Shown here in pieces: positions 40,077 through 48,461 of a stretch of DNA of 64,000 nucleotides. The stretch's first letter is position 1. Every line of letters starts with the position of its first letter. A program made the position numbers and the translations under genes. The notes beneath the pieces are model-generated. The model was not told where the DNA came from and ran no database searches. It saw only the letters and a program-made list of their open reading frames with translations. The stretch is from Desulfotomaculum sp. (GTDB lineage: Bacteria; Bacillota; Desulfotomaculia; Desulfotomaculales; Nap2-2B), in NCBI GenBank assembly GCA_003513005.1, contig DOTD01000087.1:36913-100912 (forward strand), written 5' to 3'.

Positions 40077-40994
40077 TTGGCGGGTTACGTGGTTTATGTT
40101 GACCAGGTTTTGATCGGCAACTTAATCATGAACTATGTAATCTTGTGGGCTGCGGGGCGGTTAGGTCAGGTTAGCCCGCGCTTCCCAAGGCTTCTTCTTG
40201 CTGCAGGTGTCGGAAGCGTCTACTCTCTGCTTTCTTTTTTTTCATCAGCCGGCTGGCTTTATAACCTTCCTGCAAAGGTATTAATGTCACTGGTTATGGT
40301 CCTGATTGCTTTCGCTCCTTTGTCATGGCGTGTTCTGGGAGGCTGTTTTTGTTTTTTTTACCTTGCCTCTTTCAGCCTTGGCGGCATGGTCTTAGGCTTT
40401 ACCTATCTTCTGCATTCAAGTCCGGTAATAGCGGGTGAAGCGGAAAGGATTACATCTGTAATCGGCAGGTATTTTTGGGCTGTGGTCCTGCTGGCTTTGT
40501 GTTTTTTCTGGGCTGTGTACGTCACAGGCGGCTGGTTTTTTAGAAAGAAAGGCGGCCTGAACCGTTTTCAGGTACCCCTTGGAATCAGCATTTACGGGCG
40601 GAACGTAAAAGTAAACGCGCTGGTAGATACAGGCAACAGCCTGATGGACCCTCTTACCGGGGAACCTGTAATCGTTGTGGAATACTCAGCCATAAAAGTT
40701 ATCCTGCCATCCGTCGTGAAAGTGTTTTTCGAGAAAAAGGAGCTTGATTACACATCCTTGCTGGCTGCTTTGGAAGGAACATCATGGGCGGCGCGTTTCA
40801 GGGTAATCCCTTTTCATTCACTCGGCATGGAACATGGACTCCTTGTCGGTATTCGTCCCGATGAAGTGGAGATAGACCAGAATGGCGGAAAGGTGTTTGT
40901 TGACAGGGTGGTTATAGGAATCTCCCGCGGCCGCCTGAATTCAGGTTCCGCCTATCATGCCCTGCTTCATCCGGGTTTGCTGGAAGCGGCATAA
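40077..40994 (+). CDS. spoIIGA: Sporulation aspartic protease SpoIIGA (pro-SigE processing)
   Basis: Membrane protease that removes the pro-sequence of sigma-E in the mother cell after a SpoIIR signal from the forespore. The N-terminal half has about five membrane segments (residues 1-150, opening [20 protein letters not shown]); the C-terminal half is a single aspartic-protease lobe with [17 protein letters not shown] (catalytic D184). Length 305. Start TTG 40077 with GGGGGAAG upstream. It lies 23 bases before sigE, as in Bacillus. Confidence 0.95.
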   Translation: MAGYVVYVDQVLIGNLIMNYVILWAAGRLGQVSPRFPRLLLAAGVGSVYSLLSFFSSAGWLYNLPAKVLMSLVMVLIAFAPLSWRVLGGCFCFFYLASFSLGGMVLGFTYLLHSSPVIAGEAERITSVIGRYFWAVVLLALCFFWAVYVTGGWFFRKKGGLNRFQVPLGISIYGRNVKVNALVDTGNSLMDPLTGEPVIVVEYSAIKVILPSVVKVFFEKKELDYTSLLAALEGTSWAARFRVIPFHSLGMEHGLLVGIRPDEVEIDQNGGKVFVDRVVIGISRGRLNSGSAYHALLHPGLLEAA

Positions 40995-41017
40995 GGAAAG
41001 TTTGGAGGGTTGCAGCC

Positions 41018-41746
41018 ATGGCTTTAAAAATCTGGCGAGTGAAGCTGGTTTTTCGGGTTCTATTATTGCGGATATTCAGCCGGCTCGGTTATTGTCCTAA
41101 AATATTTTACGTGGGCAGTAGCGAGGCCCTGCCGCCCCCCCTTTCAATTGATGAAGAATGTTATCTGATCGACAAATTGGAAGCGGGCGATTCGGCCGTA
41201 CGGACTGTTCTGATTGAAAGAAACCTGCGCCTTGTAGTCTATATTGCGCGCAAATTTGAAAATACGGGAGTTGGCGTCGAGGACCTGGTTTCCATAGGAA
41301 CCATAGGCCTGATTAAGGCGGTCAACTCGTTTGATCCCGCTAAAAAAATCAAACTTGCCACCTATGCCTCCCGCTGTATTGAAAATGAGATCCTCATGTA
41401 CCTTCGCAGAAACAGTAAAACACGTTCCGAGGTCTCGTTTGACGAACCTCTTAACACGGACTGGGACGGCAACGAACTGCTTCTTTCAGATGTGCTGGGA
41501 ACTGAAAACGATATCATCTATAAATATATTGAGGAAGAAGTTGACCGTAAGCTTCTCCACCTTGCATTGCAGAAACTGGGCAGGCGGGAGAGGATGATCA
41601 TGGAACTTCGTTTCGGGCTGGCCAACGGGGTTGAAAAAACTCAAAAAGAAGTTGCGGATATGCTTGGCATTTCACAGTCGTATATTTCACGGCTGGAAAA
41701 GAGGATCATTAAAAGGCTGCAGAGAGAAATCCACCGCCTGGAATAA
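41018..41746 (+). CDS. sigE: Sporulation sigma factor SigE (pro-form)
   Basis: Early mother-cell sigma factor of the sigma-70 family, 242 residues. The first ~28 residues ([20 protein letters not shown]...) form the membrane-associated pro-sequence cut by SpoIIGA. Then region 2 ([33 protein letters not shown]) and region 4 ([13 protein letters not shown]... and helix-turn-helix [23 protein letters not shown]). In Bacillus and many clostridia sigG follows directly; here the next gene is a DUF456 protein on the other strand. Confidence 0.96.
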   Translation: MALKIWRVKLVFRVLLLRIFSRLGYCPKIFYVGSSEALPPPLSIDEECYLIDKLEAGDSAVRTVLIERNLRLVVYIARKFENTGVGVEDLVSIGTIGLIKAVNSFDPAKKIKLATYASRCIENEILMYLRRNSKTRSEVSFDEPLNTDWDGNELLLSDVLGTENDIIYKYIEEEVDRKLLHLALQKLGRRERMIMELRFGLANGVEKTQKEVADMLGISQSYISRLEKRIIKRLQREIHRLE

Positions 41747-41763
41747 TTTGAACTTTTACAGTT

Positions 41764-42246
41764 TTACCGCCAAATGATCACTAAAAACCAGATGATCATT
41801 GTTAATTCAACGGCTATCTTCAGCGCTGATCCGCCGATTAGCCCTATCAAGGATCCCACACCTGTCCGCAAAGCCTGCTCTGGTGTCCTGCTGACCAGCA
41901 GTTCGCCTAAAAATGCGCCCAGGAAAGGTCCCAGGATTATCCCCGCAGGTCCTAAAACCGGTATTGCGATAATCATCCCGATTACGCTTCCCCAGAGCGC
42001 AGTTTTTGATCCCCCGTAGCGGCGTGTACCCCACATGCTGGCGATGTAATCAACAGTGAATGTTAAAACTGTAAACAGCGCCTGCCAGATGAAAAATCCC
42101 CAGGTGAGATCAGAAAAGCCTGTAAACAGTCCGTAAACAATCATTCCCAAAAAAATTATCGGCGCGCCGGGCAGAACAGGAAGAATAGTCCCGGCCAGGC
42201 CGATGACAAAAAGAATTATTGCCAGGATTAACCCGATTACATGCAT
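41764..42246 (-). CDS. DUF456 membrane protein
   Basis: A protein of about 160 residues with repeated hydrophobic helices and the DUF456 signatures LPVLPGAPIIFLGMIVYG (Pro/Gly-rich first loop) and GSVIGMIIAIPVLGPAGIILGPFLGAFLGE (glycine-zipper). Function unknown. The frame is open to TTG 42252, but ATG 42246 has a better spacing from AAGGGGA. It converges on sigE with 17 bases between stops. Confidence 0.85.
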   Translation of the reverse strand: MHVIGLILAIILFVIGLAGTILPVLPGAPIIFLGMIVYGLFTGFSDLTWGFFIWQALFTVLTFTVDYIASMWGTRRYGGSKTALWGSVIGMIIAIPVLGPAGIILGPFLGAFLGELLVSRTPEQALRTGVGSLIGLIGGSALKIAVELTMIIWFLVIIWR

Positions 42247-42321
42247 ATTCAATCCCCTTCGTCATATTTTTTTAGTTAAGTAAATAATAACCTATTCTAT
42301 TATATAAATCCAGATCGTCTT

Positions 42322-42414
42322 TGCAGTACCGCTAGCGGACCGCGCTGTGCGGCAAGCGGCATTAAACCGCCGGAGTAAGCGGCGCCAACGCCTTGCCTGA
42401 CGGGTTTTACTGCA
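42322..42414. repeat. GC-rich structured segment bounded by 7-bp inverted repeats
   Basis: TGCAGTA (42322-42328) and TACTGCA (42408-42414) bracket a GC-rich stretch unlike its AT-rich flanks, with an internal 10-bp palindrome CCGCTAGCGG (42329-42338) and several GCGG/CCGC pairs. It could be a small mobile-element remnant or a folded RNA. It lies in the divergent gap before tadA. Confidence 0.35.
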
Positions 42415-42424
42415 TAGTTACACC

Positions 42425-42453
42425 TTGATAAGTAATATTGCCTGTGTTAAAAT
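42425..42453 (+). promoter_or_regulatory. SigA-type promoter for tadA-tRNA-Ser
   Basis: TTGATA (42425-42430), 17 bp, TAAAAT (42448-42453). Transcription should begin near 42460, only about six bases before the tadA ATG, so the leader is very short and tadA has no clear Shine-Dalgarno site. Confidence 0.65.
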
Positions 42454-42465
42454 TAAATTCCGGTT

Positions 42466-42954
42466 ATGATGGATGATCAAGACAATGCTGCACAAAAGCA
42501 TATTTTGTATATGAGACAGGCCCTGGCCGAAGCCGAGAAAGCTTTTCTGCTTGGTGAAGTGCCCGTAGGGGCTGTTGTTGTCCTGAATGATGTAATTATC
42601 GGGCGGGGGCATAATCTTCGCGAAACAATACAGGACGGATCCGCCCACGCCGAAATCATCGCTCTTAGGCAGGCGGCGGCTTTGCAGAAAGATTGGCGCT
42701 TAAGCGGGTCTTCAATATACACAACCGTTGAGCCATGCCCCATGTGCGCAGGGGCGCTTTTAATGTTCCGGGTGGAAAACCTTATCTACGGTGTTAAAGA
42801 TCCCAAGGCGGGGGCTGTTGATTCTTTAATCGATATAGTCCGGGATACAAGATTTAATCACCAGGTAAAAGTTGTTTCCGGAGTGCTTGAGGAAGAATGC
42901 AAAGCCATCATACAGATGTTTTTCCAGCAGCTGAGAAAAAAAGAAGAAAAATAA
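42466..42954 (+). CDS. tadA: tRNA adenosine(34) deaminase TadA
   Basis: Zinc deaminase turning A34 to inosine in tRNA-Arg(ACG). Zinc ligands and catalytic Glu are H61-A-E63 and P-C91-P-M-C94; LGEVPVGAVVV and the C-terminal VVSGVLEEECKAIIQMFF are typical. Length 162. The first two ATG codons (42466, 42469) have no Shine-Dalgarno site; if the promoter upstream is right, the message is nearly leaderless. tRNA-Ser follows six bases after the stop, a common clostridial arrangement. Confidence 0.94.
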   Translation: MMDDQDNAAQKHILYMRQALAEAEKAFLLGEVPVGAVVVLNDVIIGRGHNLRETIQDGSAHAEIIALRQAAALQKDWRLSGSSIYTTVEPCPMCAGALLMFRVENLIYGVKDPKAGAVDSLIDIVRDTRFNHQVKVVSGVLEEECKAIIQMFFQQLRKKEEK

Positions 42955-42960
42955 TCTTAT

Positions 42961-43055
42961 GGAGAGATGGCCGAGTTTGGCTGAAGGCGCTCGACTCGAA
43001 ATCGAGTAGGCGGTTAGTACCCGTCTCGGGGGTTCAAATCCCTCTCTCTCCGCCA
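42961..43055 (+). tRNA. tRNA-Ser (anticodon CGA), CCA encoded
   Basis: Acceptor GGAGAGA/TCTCTCC, D arm, anticodon arm CTCGA-CTCGAAA-TCGAG with anticodon CGA (reads TCG), a long variable arm (class II), and T arm GGG-TTCAAAT-CCC. Discriminator G and CCA end at 43055. A partial copy of its 3' half occurs at 43937. Confidence 0.95.
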
Positions 43056-43122
43056 AAAACACAACAGAACCAAGATGTATCACCTTTCAAGGAGGAACCT
43101 CTTGGTTTTTTTGTGTTTTTGG
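43053..43122 (+). terminator. Long-stem terminator starting inside the tRNA-Ser CCA end
   Basis: Outer stem of 12 bp (CCAAAAACACAA 43053-43064 with TTGTGTTTTTGG 43111-43122) and an inner 8-bp stem (AACCAAGA 43068-43075 with TCTTGGTT 43100-43107) around a 24-nt loop, with a T7 run inside the 3' side. The outer 5' arm begins with the tRNA's own CCA. Confidence 0.75.
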
Positions 43123-43233
43123 CAAACTGGCAAAGCAGGGGAAAGTGTTAGCTTAAGGTTCAAATTGCCATAGCGGGAAAAGAGACAAAATTTTTTTAAC
43201 GTAGCAAGCGAGGAAGCTCCCGTAGTTTTCCTA

Positions 43234-43260
43234 TTGATATTATCAGAAACATGATATAAT
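43234..43260 (+). promoter_or_regulatory. Probable promoter of the toxin-antitoxin pair
   Basis: TTGATA (43234-43239) and TATAAT (43255-43260) with a short 15-bp spacer. The stretch contains several overlapping GATAT/ATATC words that could serve as antitoxin operator, as expected for an autoregulated pair. Confidence 0.5.
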
Positions 43261-43291
43261 AATGATATGTTTAATAAGCGAGGTGTACAAT

Positions 43292-43567
43292 ATGCCAATA
43301 ATTCGTCCTGTTTCCGACCTGCGGAACAAGACTCCTGAAATTGAGGAAATATGCATAAAAGAGAAAAAACCGGTATTTATTACCAAGAATGGCAACGGTC
43401 ATTTAGTCATTATGAGCCAGCAGCTTTATGAGGAACAGCGGGCTTTATTAGAACTTTATGAGAGACTTGACGAGGCGGAAGAACAAAGCCGCGCCGGAAA
43501 GCGCCGACCGTTCCGCGATGTTATAGCAGACTTAAGGAGCCGTATTCATGCCAAAACATCTAATTAA
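43292..43567 (+). CDS. Phd/YefM-type antitoxin
   Basis: A 91-residue protein opening MPIIRPVSDLRNKTPEIEEI, the DNA-binding N-terminus of Phd/YefM antitoxins, with VFITKNGNGHLVIMSQQLYEE completing the domain. The C-terminal part is charged and probably wraps the toxin. Start ATG 43292 has GAGGTG seven bases upstream. It overlaps the toxin gene by 20 bases. It represses its own promoter in characterised relatives. Confidence 0.9.
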   Translation: MPIIRPVSDLRNKTPEIEEICIKEKKPVFITKNGNGHLVIMSQQLYEEQRALLELYERLDEAEEQSRAGKRRPFRDVIADLRSRIHAKTSN

Positions 43568-43946
43568 TATTACTGCAGCGGCAGAACAGGATTTGGTCCA
43601 AATTGTTGATTATATCGCAAATGACAACCCTACCGCCGCACTTAAATTGGCTGAAGAAATTGAGTGTAGCATTTTACAACTTGAAGACTTCCCGCTGATC
43701 GGCGCAATACCCAAAAATCGAAGACTAACCCAGCAAGGATACCGTGTTCTGATAGTCGATAGTTACTTGGTGTTTTATGTTCCGCTGAACAACGGGACCG
43801 TTGAAATACGGCGTAATATAAGCGGAAAAAGAGACTATAATTTTTTTATTATAACGTCGATGAAGACATTTCTTGTATGTAAAGGAGAGACTCTCCAAGA
43901 TTCACCAAAGAGCAGGGTCTCGTGTATGATTACTTTAATCGAGTAG
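43548..43946 (+). CDS. RelE/ParE-type toxin with an extended C-terminus
   Basis: A 132-residue protein whose first ~103 residues are a RelE/ParE-fold toxin: NITAAAEQDLVQIVDYIANDNP, PLIGAIPKNRRLTQQGYRVLIVDSYLVFYV and RRNISGKRDYNFF. The family normally ends just after 'KRDY...'; here the frame continues about 28 residues (ITSMKTFLVCKGETLQDS...) and ends at TAG 43946 within a tRNA-Ser-like fragment. The tail is probably read-on into foreign sequence. Toxin activity may persist; whether ribosome-dependent or gyrase-directed cannot be told. Confidence 0.82.
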   Translation: MPKHLINITAAAEQDLVQIVDYIANDNPTAALKLAEEIECSILQLEDFPLIGAIPKNRRLTQQGYRVLIVDSYLVFYVPLNNGTVEIRRNISGKRDYNFFIITSMKTFLVCKGETLQDSPKSRVSCMITLIE

Positions 43947-45746
43947 GCAGTTAGTACACGCGGGGGTTCCATTGATCTGGTTACTATTAAGAACAAGTTG
44001 TTGCAGGTTGGTGGCGTATTCAAGACCAGTTAAATCCTGAATTTCACTGAAACGAGCAATAAGGCTTGTCAACCCTTCCATATCCGTGCTAGTAATGTCT
44101 CCAGTGGGCTTGTCCAGGGTGCCCCGTACGGCTGCTTCCAGGTTGGTGTCATTAAAGTGTACTATAACGGCTGATTCATCGAAAGTACCGCCTATAATAT
44201 GGCTGCTTGCGCTGGCCGAGGATCGGCCGTTGGCTGTTTTTAAGTTGCCGGTTGATTTAATAGCCAGGGTGTCACCTACAGCAAGGGTTGCGTAAACAGC
44301 GTCGCTGACAGTCAGAACCAGGGTCTTTGCATTGCTCCAGATGCCGCTGTATTCAGTGCCGAAGGATTTGCCGCCGAAGTCGATCAGATTATCCACTGCA
44401 GTTTTTGTTAATACATCCGGCTGGCTGGTATCCACATTGAAGGCGATTGTTAATGTATCGCCGTTTCCCAGGCCGGTGTTGCCACCGGTGTCCGCGGCGG
44501 TAATGCCGGTAATAACCGGTGCGGCTGGCACAGAGCTCCCGCCGCCGCTTCCTACTCCGGACTTTGCTGTTGGCGTACCTGCGCACGCTCTTTTACCCAT
44601 TCCTGAACTTGTGCCCAGAGCTTTTTGAGTTCCGGAGTCAGGGGGGCGGGGGAAGATGGGCGGTGCGCCGTCCTGGGAGATAACCGTATCTGGTCACCGG
44701 TAATAGAAATTGCCTTTTGGGCTGCGGTTATTATAGAGTTACCGATAAGCAGGGAGATGGTCTCTTTCGCAGTTGTTATGTCAATCATCCAGAAGGTTCC
44801 CCGGATGCCGGCAACACCCCAGGGCATGTTGATGACCACACGCTGCCTGGATGTATTGGGCTTGAGCCACCACGGCGCTTTCTGTCCCTGGGCGGTGGTG
44901 TTGTCTTGAAGAGCGAAAAGACTATTTCCCAAATCGGAAGGTATTTCAGAAGAAGCCAGGAGTGTTTCTGCTGGAGTTGTGTCAGAGAAAATCTTGAAGC
45001 CACTATTGTCTTGCCCTGCTGAATCCTCTTTCTCATACTTGCTTGCCAATGCGCCGTATATTCTTCCTTTTTAAAGGGTTACTTTCCCCTTTTTTTACGT
45101 TAAGTGTTCCAAATAACTGGGCCGGGCTTGTTTCGGGGCCAAGGGTCAAAACACCTGTGATGCCCCTGGCCAGTTCGTCGCGGCGCAGGGATAAATCGGG
45201 GTGAAAAAGCTGGTCTTTGTCCAACTCAACAAGGCCGGCCTGGATAGCCGTGGCTATAATCTTATAAGCCCAGTTGCCGGAATCAACGTCTTTTATAGTA
45301 AGATCATTCTCGGCAAGGGCGCCTCCCGCAAGCCTGATGAAAAGAGACACCGCTTCAGCCCGGCTGATTTTTTTATCAGGGTTGAAAGTGCCGTCGGGAT
45401 ATCCTTTGAAAAATCCTGCCTTCACTGCAGCTTCAATTTCCCCGAAAGCCCAGTGCTTTGAATTTACGTCTTTGAATGACGGAGATATATTCTTTAACGG
45501 CTGCAGTCCTTTGGCTAAAACCACAGCCTTCGCCGCCTGGACGCGGGTGACATTTACACCGGGGCGAAAAGTCCCGTCCGGGAATCCACTGATGATACCT
45601 CTTTCAGTTAAGTAACGGATGAAAGGCTGTAAAGGGTCATTTTCTGCAATATCTTTAAACTGCGTTTTCACAGATATTTGATCTTCGGAAGCTGTTGCAG
45701 CGGTTGATGCGATATTTGAGGTAAGAAGAAGGCATAAGAAGAAGTT
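43935..45746 (-). pseudogene. SLH-FecR-Ig-LRR surface protein, broken
   Basis: On the minus strand, one long extracellular protein is spread over three frames. First, an exported leader-like stretch at 45746-45672 (FFLCLLLTSNIASTAATA) with a stop just upstream and no start codon. Then three S-layer homology domains (45671-45033; repeated GFPDGTFRPG, GYPDGTFNPD, FHPDLSLRR). A shift near 45040 leads to a FecR-like domain (45049-44552; INMPWGVAGIRGTFWMID). A second shift near 44580 leads to an Ig-like repeat (PVITGITAADTGGNTG) and the start of leucine-rich repeats (LTGLEYATNLQQLVLNSNQI), cut off where the tRNA-Ser fragment begins. SLH domains bind wall polymers, so this was a surface protein. 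Confidence 0.85.
43937..43969 (+). repeat. Partial copy of the tRNA-Ser 3' half (possible att remnant)
   Basis: Bases 43937-43957 match 43000-43020 of the tRNA with one mismatch, and after a 3-base gap the match continues through CGGGGGTTC to 43969. It covers the anticodon stem, variable arm and start of the T arm, then diverges. The pair brackets about 0.9 kb holding the toxin-antitoxin genes. Confidence 0.75.
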
Positions 45747-45866
45747 TTATCACAGAAGCTGGGTATTCAGGATTTAAACCGGTATTTCCCCAATATACTC
45801 CGCAATAGAGTGTTGGTCATACATGGTGATGCGCAGAAAGAATTTGGGCAGCACTTAATTATAAAC

Positions 45867-46373
45867 TCAGTGATCGATCTTATTAACCAGTGCTATGTAA
45901 AATTCTTCTATAAGTTGATTATATCCATGCCTGCTTTCAATTTTAACACTTTGCCCGTCAGCAAAAGCGATTACTATACATGTTATATCTACTCTAAGTC
46001 CTGCTTTGATAATATTGTAATCACAACTGACACTGACAATCTTATCCAGATTGAAGACTTTTACGGATATTGATTCTTTTTCGGCGCTTGCTTGTATTAA
46101 AAGTTTTTCTGTGAGAAACCAGAAATAACCCGTGCGTCCTCTTTTTACCGGCTTTCCAAAGAAATCGTAATCATCTCCTATATACCCTACCAGGTCGGGA
46201 AACCATGAAATAACATCGTTTATCTCACCGAAATATTCTTTAAGGATTTCTATTAACAGTGGATCGCAAGTATTTTCAATACTTCTAAGTAATTGTATAT
46301 TCACCAGCGCCAACTCCTGTTGTTTATTTTTAAACTCAAAATTACCGTTTTTCAAACGATACCTTATATACAC
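45867..46373 (-). CDS. Hypothetical protein
   Basis: A 168-residue ORF of unknown family; normal composition with no membrane segment. It has an acidic, aromatic middle (YIGDDYDFFGKPVKR) and a beta-rich C-terminus (IVSVSCDYNIIKAGLRVDITCIVIAFADGQSVKIES) that resembles a PH-like or bacterial PH domain only in general look. The start is uncertain: GTG 46373 has no Shine-Dalgarno site, while GTG 46304 has CAGGAG nine bases upstream and would give 145 residues. Neighbours are both degraded, so it may also be a remnant. Confidence 0.5.
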   Translation of the reverse strand: MYIRYRLKNGNFEFKNKQQELALVNIQLLRSIENTCDPLLIEILKEYFGEINDVISWFPDLVGYIGDDYDFFGKPVKRGRTGYFWFLTEKLLIQASAEKESISVKVFNLDKIVSVSCDYNIIKAGLRVDITCIVIAFADGQSVKIESRHGYNQLIEEFYIALVNKIDH

Positions 46374-46531
46374 TCTTCGGGGAATGCTTTTCTAGATTAC
46401 CAGGTGTTTTGCCTGGGCGAGTGAAGCCTGCCTGCCATTAAATTTTTCGGATATGCATTTTTATGATATCGATATTCCGTCCCTTTGAAAAATTATTTGC
46501 GTATAAAAAACACTTCCACAGTTCACGGTGA

Positions 46532-46756
46532 AACCCTTTTATCCCGCTTAAAAAATGTCCCTATGCTCAAGAACTGATATTTTGCGACATACTCATAAGT
46601 ACGCTGTCCGAAATCCGGACACAGGCACTTAGTTCTATCCCGGCCGATGTCAATAATGCAAAAGATTATATGGCTCCGGCGGTGTGGAGCGGATTGCTGA
46701 ACGTTTTATCTGCCCGGCTTTTAGATTTAAAGAAGGAAAAGCAGAAAGCTATATAG
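46532..46756 (+). pseudogene. Unassigned open-frame fragment
   Basis: 74 codons open between stops, reading ...LISTLSEIRTQALSSIPADV...YMAPAVWSGLLNVLSARLLDLKKEKQKAI. The composition looks coding, but no start codon or ribosome binding site lies at the N-terminal end and no family is recognised. It sits in the 536-base gap 46374-46909, which otherwise shows only the repeats before the response-regulator gene. Confidence 0.35.
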
Positions 46757-46803
46757 AAAAACTGCTTCAAAGAATGATTTTTTCCCTTGTTATTCAACAA
46801 TAT

Positions 46804-46846
46804 TTCAGTTTTCATTCAGTATGATTTCAGTTTAGGACCGGATAAT
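46804..46846 (+). promoter_or_regulatory. OmpR-type direct-repeat operator and -10 box
   Basis: TTCAG at 46804, 46815 and 46826, an exact 11-bp period, followed 10 bases later by GATAAT (46841-46846). Repeats at 11-bp spacing just upstream of a -10 box are the usual form of sites for PhoB/OmpR-family activators, and the next gene is such a regulator. Confidence 0.6.
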
Positions 46847-46909
46847 ATAGGTATTACAAAACTACAGGGTGGTAGATAAAGTATGCAGCCGTAAAAGGGA
46901 ATTAAAATA

Positions 46910-47311
46910 TTGTTGGTGGACGATGAGCCGAACATACTTGTATTTTTGGAGCTTGGCCTGCAAAATGAGGGGTTTGAAGTGCAGTCGGCTCAGGACGGGA
47001 TGACGGCTGTCAACCTGATTAAGGATTTCCAGCCGCATGTAGTAATACTTGATGTGATGATGCCCGGGATGGACGGTTTTGAAGTATGCCAGCTGATTAA
47101 AAAAACGGATAACGTGGCGGTAATTATGCTGACTGCCAGGGACGAAGTGGATGACCGGGTAAAAGGTTTGACGCTTGGAGCAGATGATTACATGGTTAAG
47201 CCATTACTCTCCTTTGTCGCCATGTTATTCGGGCTGCTTTGCTTTCTGCCCATTATTAGAAAAACGCTGGTTCCTTTGTTCAACATGGTAGACACAGCGG
47301 AACAAATATGA
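46910..47311 (+). pseudogene. OmpR-type receiver domain fused in frame to a histidine-kinase piece
   Basis: Starts MLVDDEPNILVFLELGLQNEGF and has the phosphoacceptor in VVILDVMMPGMDG and the Lys in DDYMVKP, so the receiver domain is nearly complete. Right after DDYMVKP (base 47203), where an OmpR family protein goes on to its winged-helix output domain, the frame jumps without a break into LLSFVAMLFGLLCFLPIIRKTLVPLFNMVDTAEQI, a membrane segment plus HAMP start from a sensor kinase. An internal deletion joined the two genes. TTG 46910 may be the start; there is little ribosome binding site. Confidence 0.8.
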
Positions 47312-47423
47312 TGCGGACAGCATGAAACAGGTTGTTCTAAACTTATTTCAAAATGCCGTACAGCATACTGATCCCGAAAATGGCGAGATTCAGGTTTGCT
47401 TTCGTCCACTAAACTGCAGCTGA
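47307..47423 (+). pseudogene. Histidine-kinase N-box fragment
   Basis: In the frame shifted from the previous piece, YDADSMKQVVLNLFQNAVQHTD matches the ATP-binding N-box of sensor kinases. The region between HAMP and this point, which should include the phosphorylated His, is missing, so a second deletion occurred. It ends at TGA 47421. Confidence 0.75.
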
Positions 47424-47606
47424 AAGCTGAGATTAACGAGGCGGATATCAGCGATGTAATAACAGGACTGGAAGCAACGTTCACAGTTGACACATATCCC
47501 GGAAACCTTTACAGGGAAACTCGTCTCAGCGGCGCCCAACGCCACTACAGTCAGCAATGTGCAGATGTATGACACGATCATCTCCATTGACGATTACAGC
47601 AAACCA
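47411..47606 (+). pseudogene. HlyD/MacA-type periplasmic adaptor fragment
   Basis: Codons from 47411 read [22 protein letters not shown], the end region of an HlyD/MacA efflux adaptor. Near 47505 two bases are missing; the homology continues in the next frame as [20 protein letters not shown] and [13 protein letters not shown]. It is then joined in frame to a MacB piece. Confidence 0.7.
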
Positions 47607-47939
47607 AGAGGAGGAATGCCGGCCAGTATAAGCATTGTTATCTCCTCTTTGACGCTTTTTCTGGCGGGAGTGGCCATGATCTCCTTAATAGTCGGAGGGA
47701 TAGGTATTATGAACATCATGCTTGTCTCTGTGACGGAGCGTACCCGGGAAATAGGCTTGCGCATGGCTATCGGAGCTACAAGGCAGGATATACTTAACTA
47801 ATTTCTTTTTGAAGCCGTTCTGCTGAGCCTGGCTGGATCTTTATTTGGAATTGTTTTCGGCCTCGCCGGAACAAAGATTTTTTCATATTTTGCAAACTGG
47901 TCTACGGCAATTTCCATAAAAGTTAAAGGCGATTATTAA
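47607..47939 (+). pseudogene. MacB-type ABC permease, C-terminal remnant
   Basis: In frame with the adaptor fragment: [39 protein letters not shown] is the core of the FtsX/MacB permease domain. A TAA at 47799 sits where the family has a Gln (CAA would give LNQFLFEAVLLSL), and the reading continues beyond it to TAA 47937. The ATPase domain and the first membrane segment are gone. This is a remnant of a MacAB exporter next to its sensing system. Confidence 0.78.
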
Positions 47940-47947
47940 GCACGTAG

Positions 47948-48289
47948 GCAGTTGACTTTACCGTTTTTTTTCTTTTAACCTTGTTCGGTGTGCCATACCT
48001 TGTTGCTCAGGTGCTTTCCTACTCGGCGGGTGTCGCAAACAGCTTCTTTTTTAACAGGAAGTGGACATTCCGTGTCGAACGCAAAGCAAATATCCTGGAA
48101 GCGGCAAATTTCGTTATCGTGAACGGATTTTCCTTGTTAACCTCTTTCGGCCTGCTGGCTGTCTTACACGATTTGAATCACCTTGATCTGTGGATTAGCA
48201 AATGCATAGTGACAGGTGCTGCTATTATAGTGAACTTTATAGGAAGCCGGTTCTGGGTATTCAGCCGGAGAGCGGAGAGTGAGATTTGA
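47948..48289 (+). pseudogene. GtrA-family membrane protein, N-terminus lost
   Basis: Codons from 47948 read AVDFTVFFLLTLFGVPYLVAQVLSYSAGVANSFFFNRKWTF, the first part of a GtrA-like protein (flippase-like, four membrane segments, cell-surface polysaccharide decoration), but TAG 47945 precedes it, so about the first 15 residues and any normal start are missing. A TTG at 47981 could start a shorter protein. The rest, to NFIGSRFWVFSRR, looks intact. Confidence 0.72.
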
Positions 48290-48366
48290 TGAAAAGAGGG
48301 GATTAGCTGATTTTGATTTTCATTCCGTCTACCCAGGTTGACAGGTCATAGTTAAGGTGTTATGGA

Positions 48367-48395
48367 TTGATTATGACTTATACCGCGGGTATAAT
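48367..48395 (+). promoter_or_regulatory. SigA promoter for the lipocalin-like gene
   Basis: TTGATT (48367-48372), 17 bp, TATAAT (48390-48395). It contains a near-perfect palindrome around CCGCGG in its spacer that could be an operator. Confidence 0.7.
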
Positions 48396-48461
48396 TTAGC
48401 TTGCCAACAGATTTATCAAAACAGTTTTATATTTGGGCTAAAAAGGGAGGGGCAATGAGTA

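Noticed and set aside
43548..43946. The full 132-residue toxin as a novel longer family member
   Set aside because: The extra tail begins after the normal family end and runs into the tRNA-like fragment, so read-on is simpler.
45790..45860. A short frame reading VLVIHGDAQKEFGQHL, like a metallo-beta-lactamase-fold end
   Set aside because: Too short and without flanking homology to call a gene.
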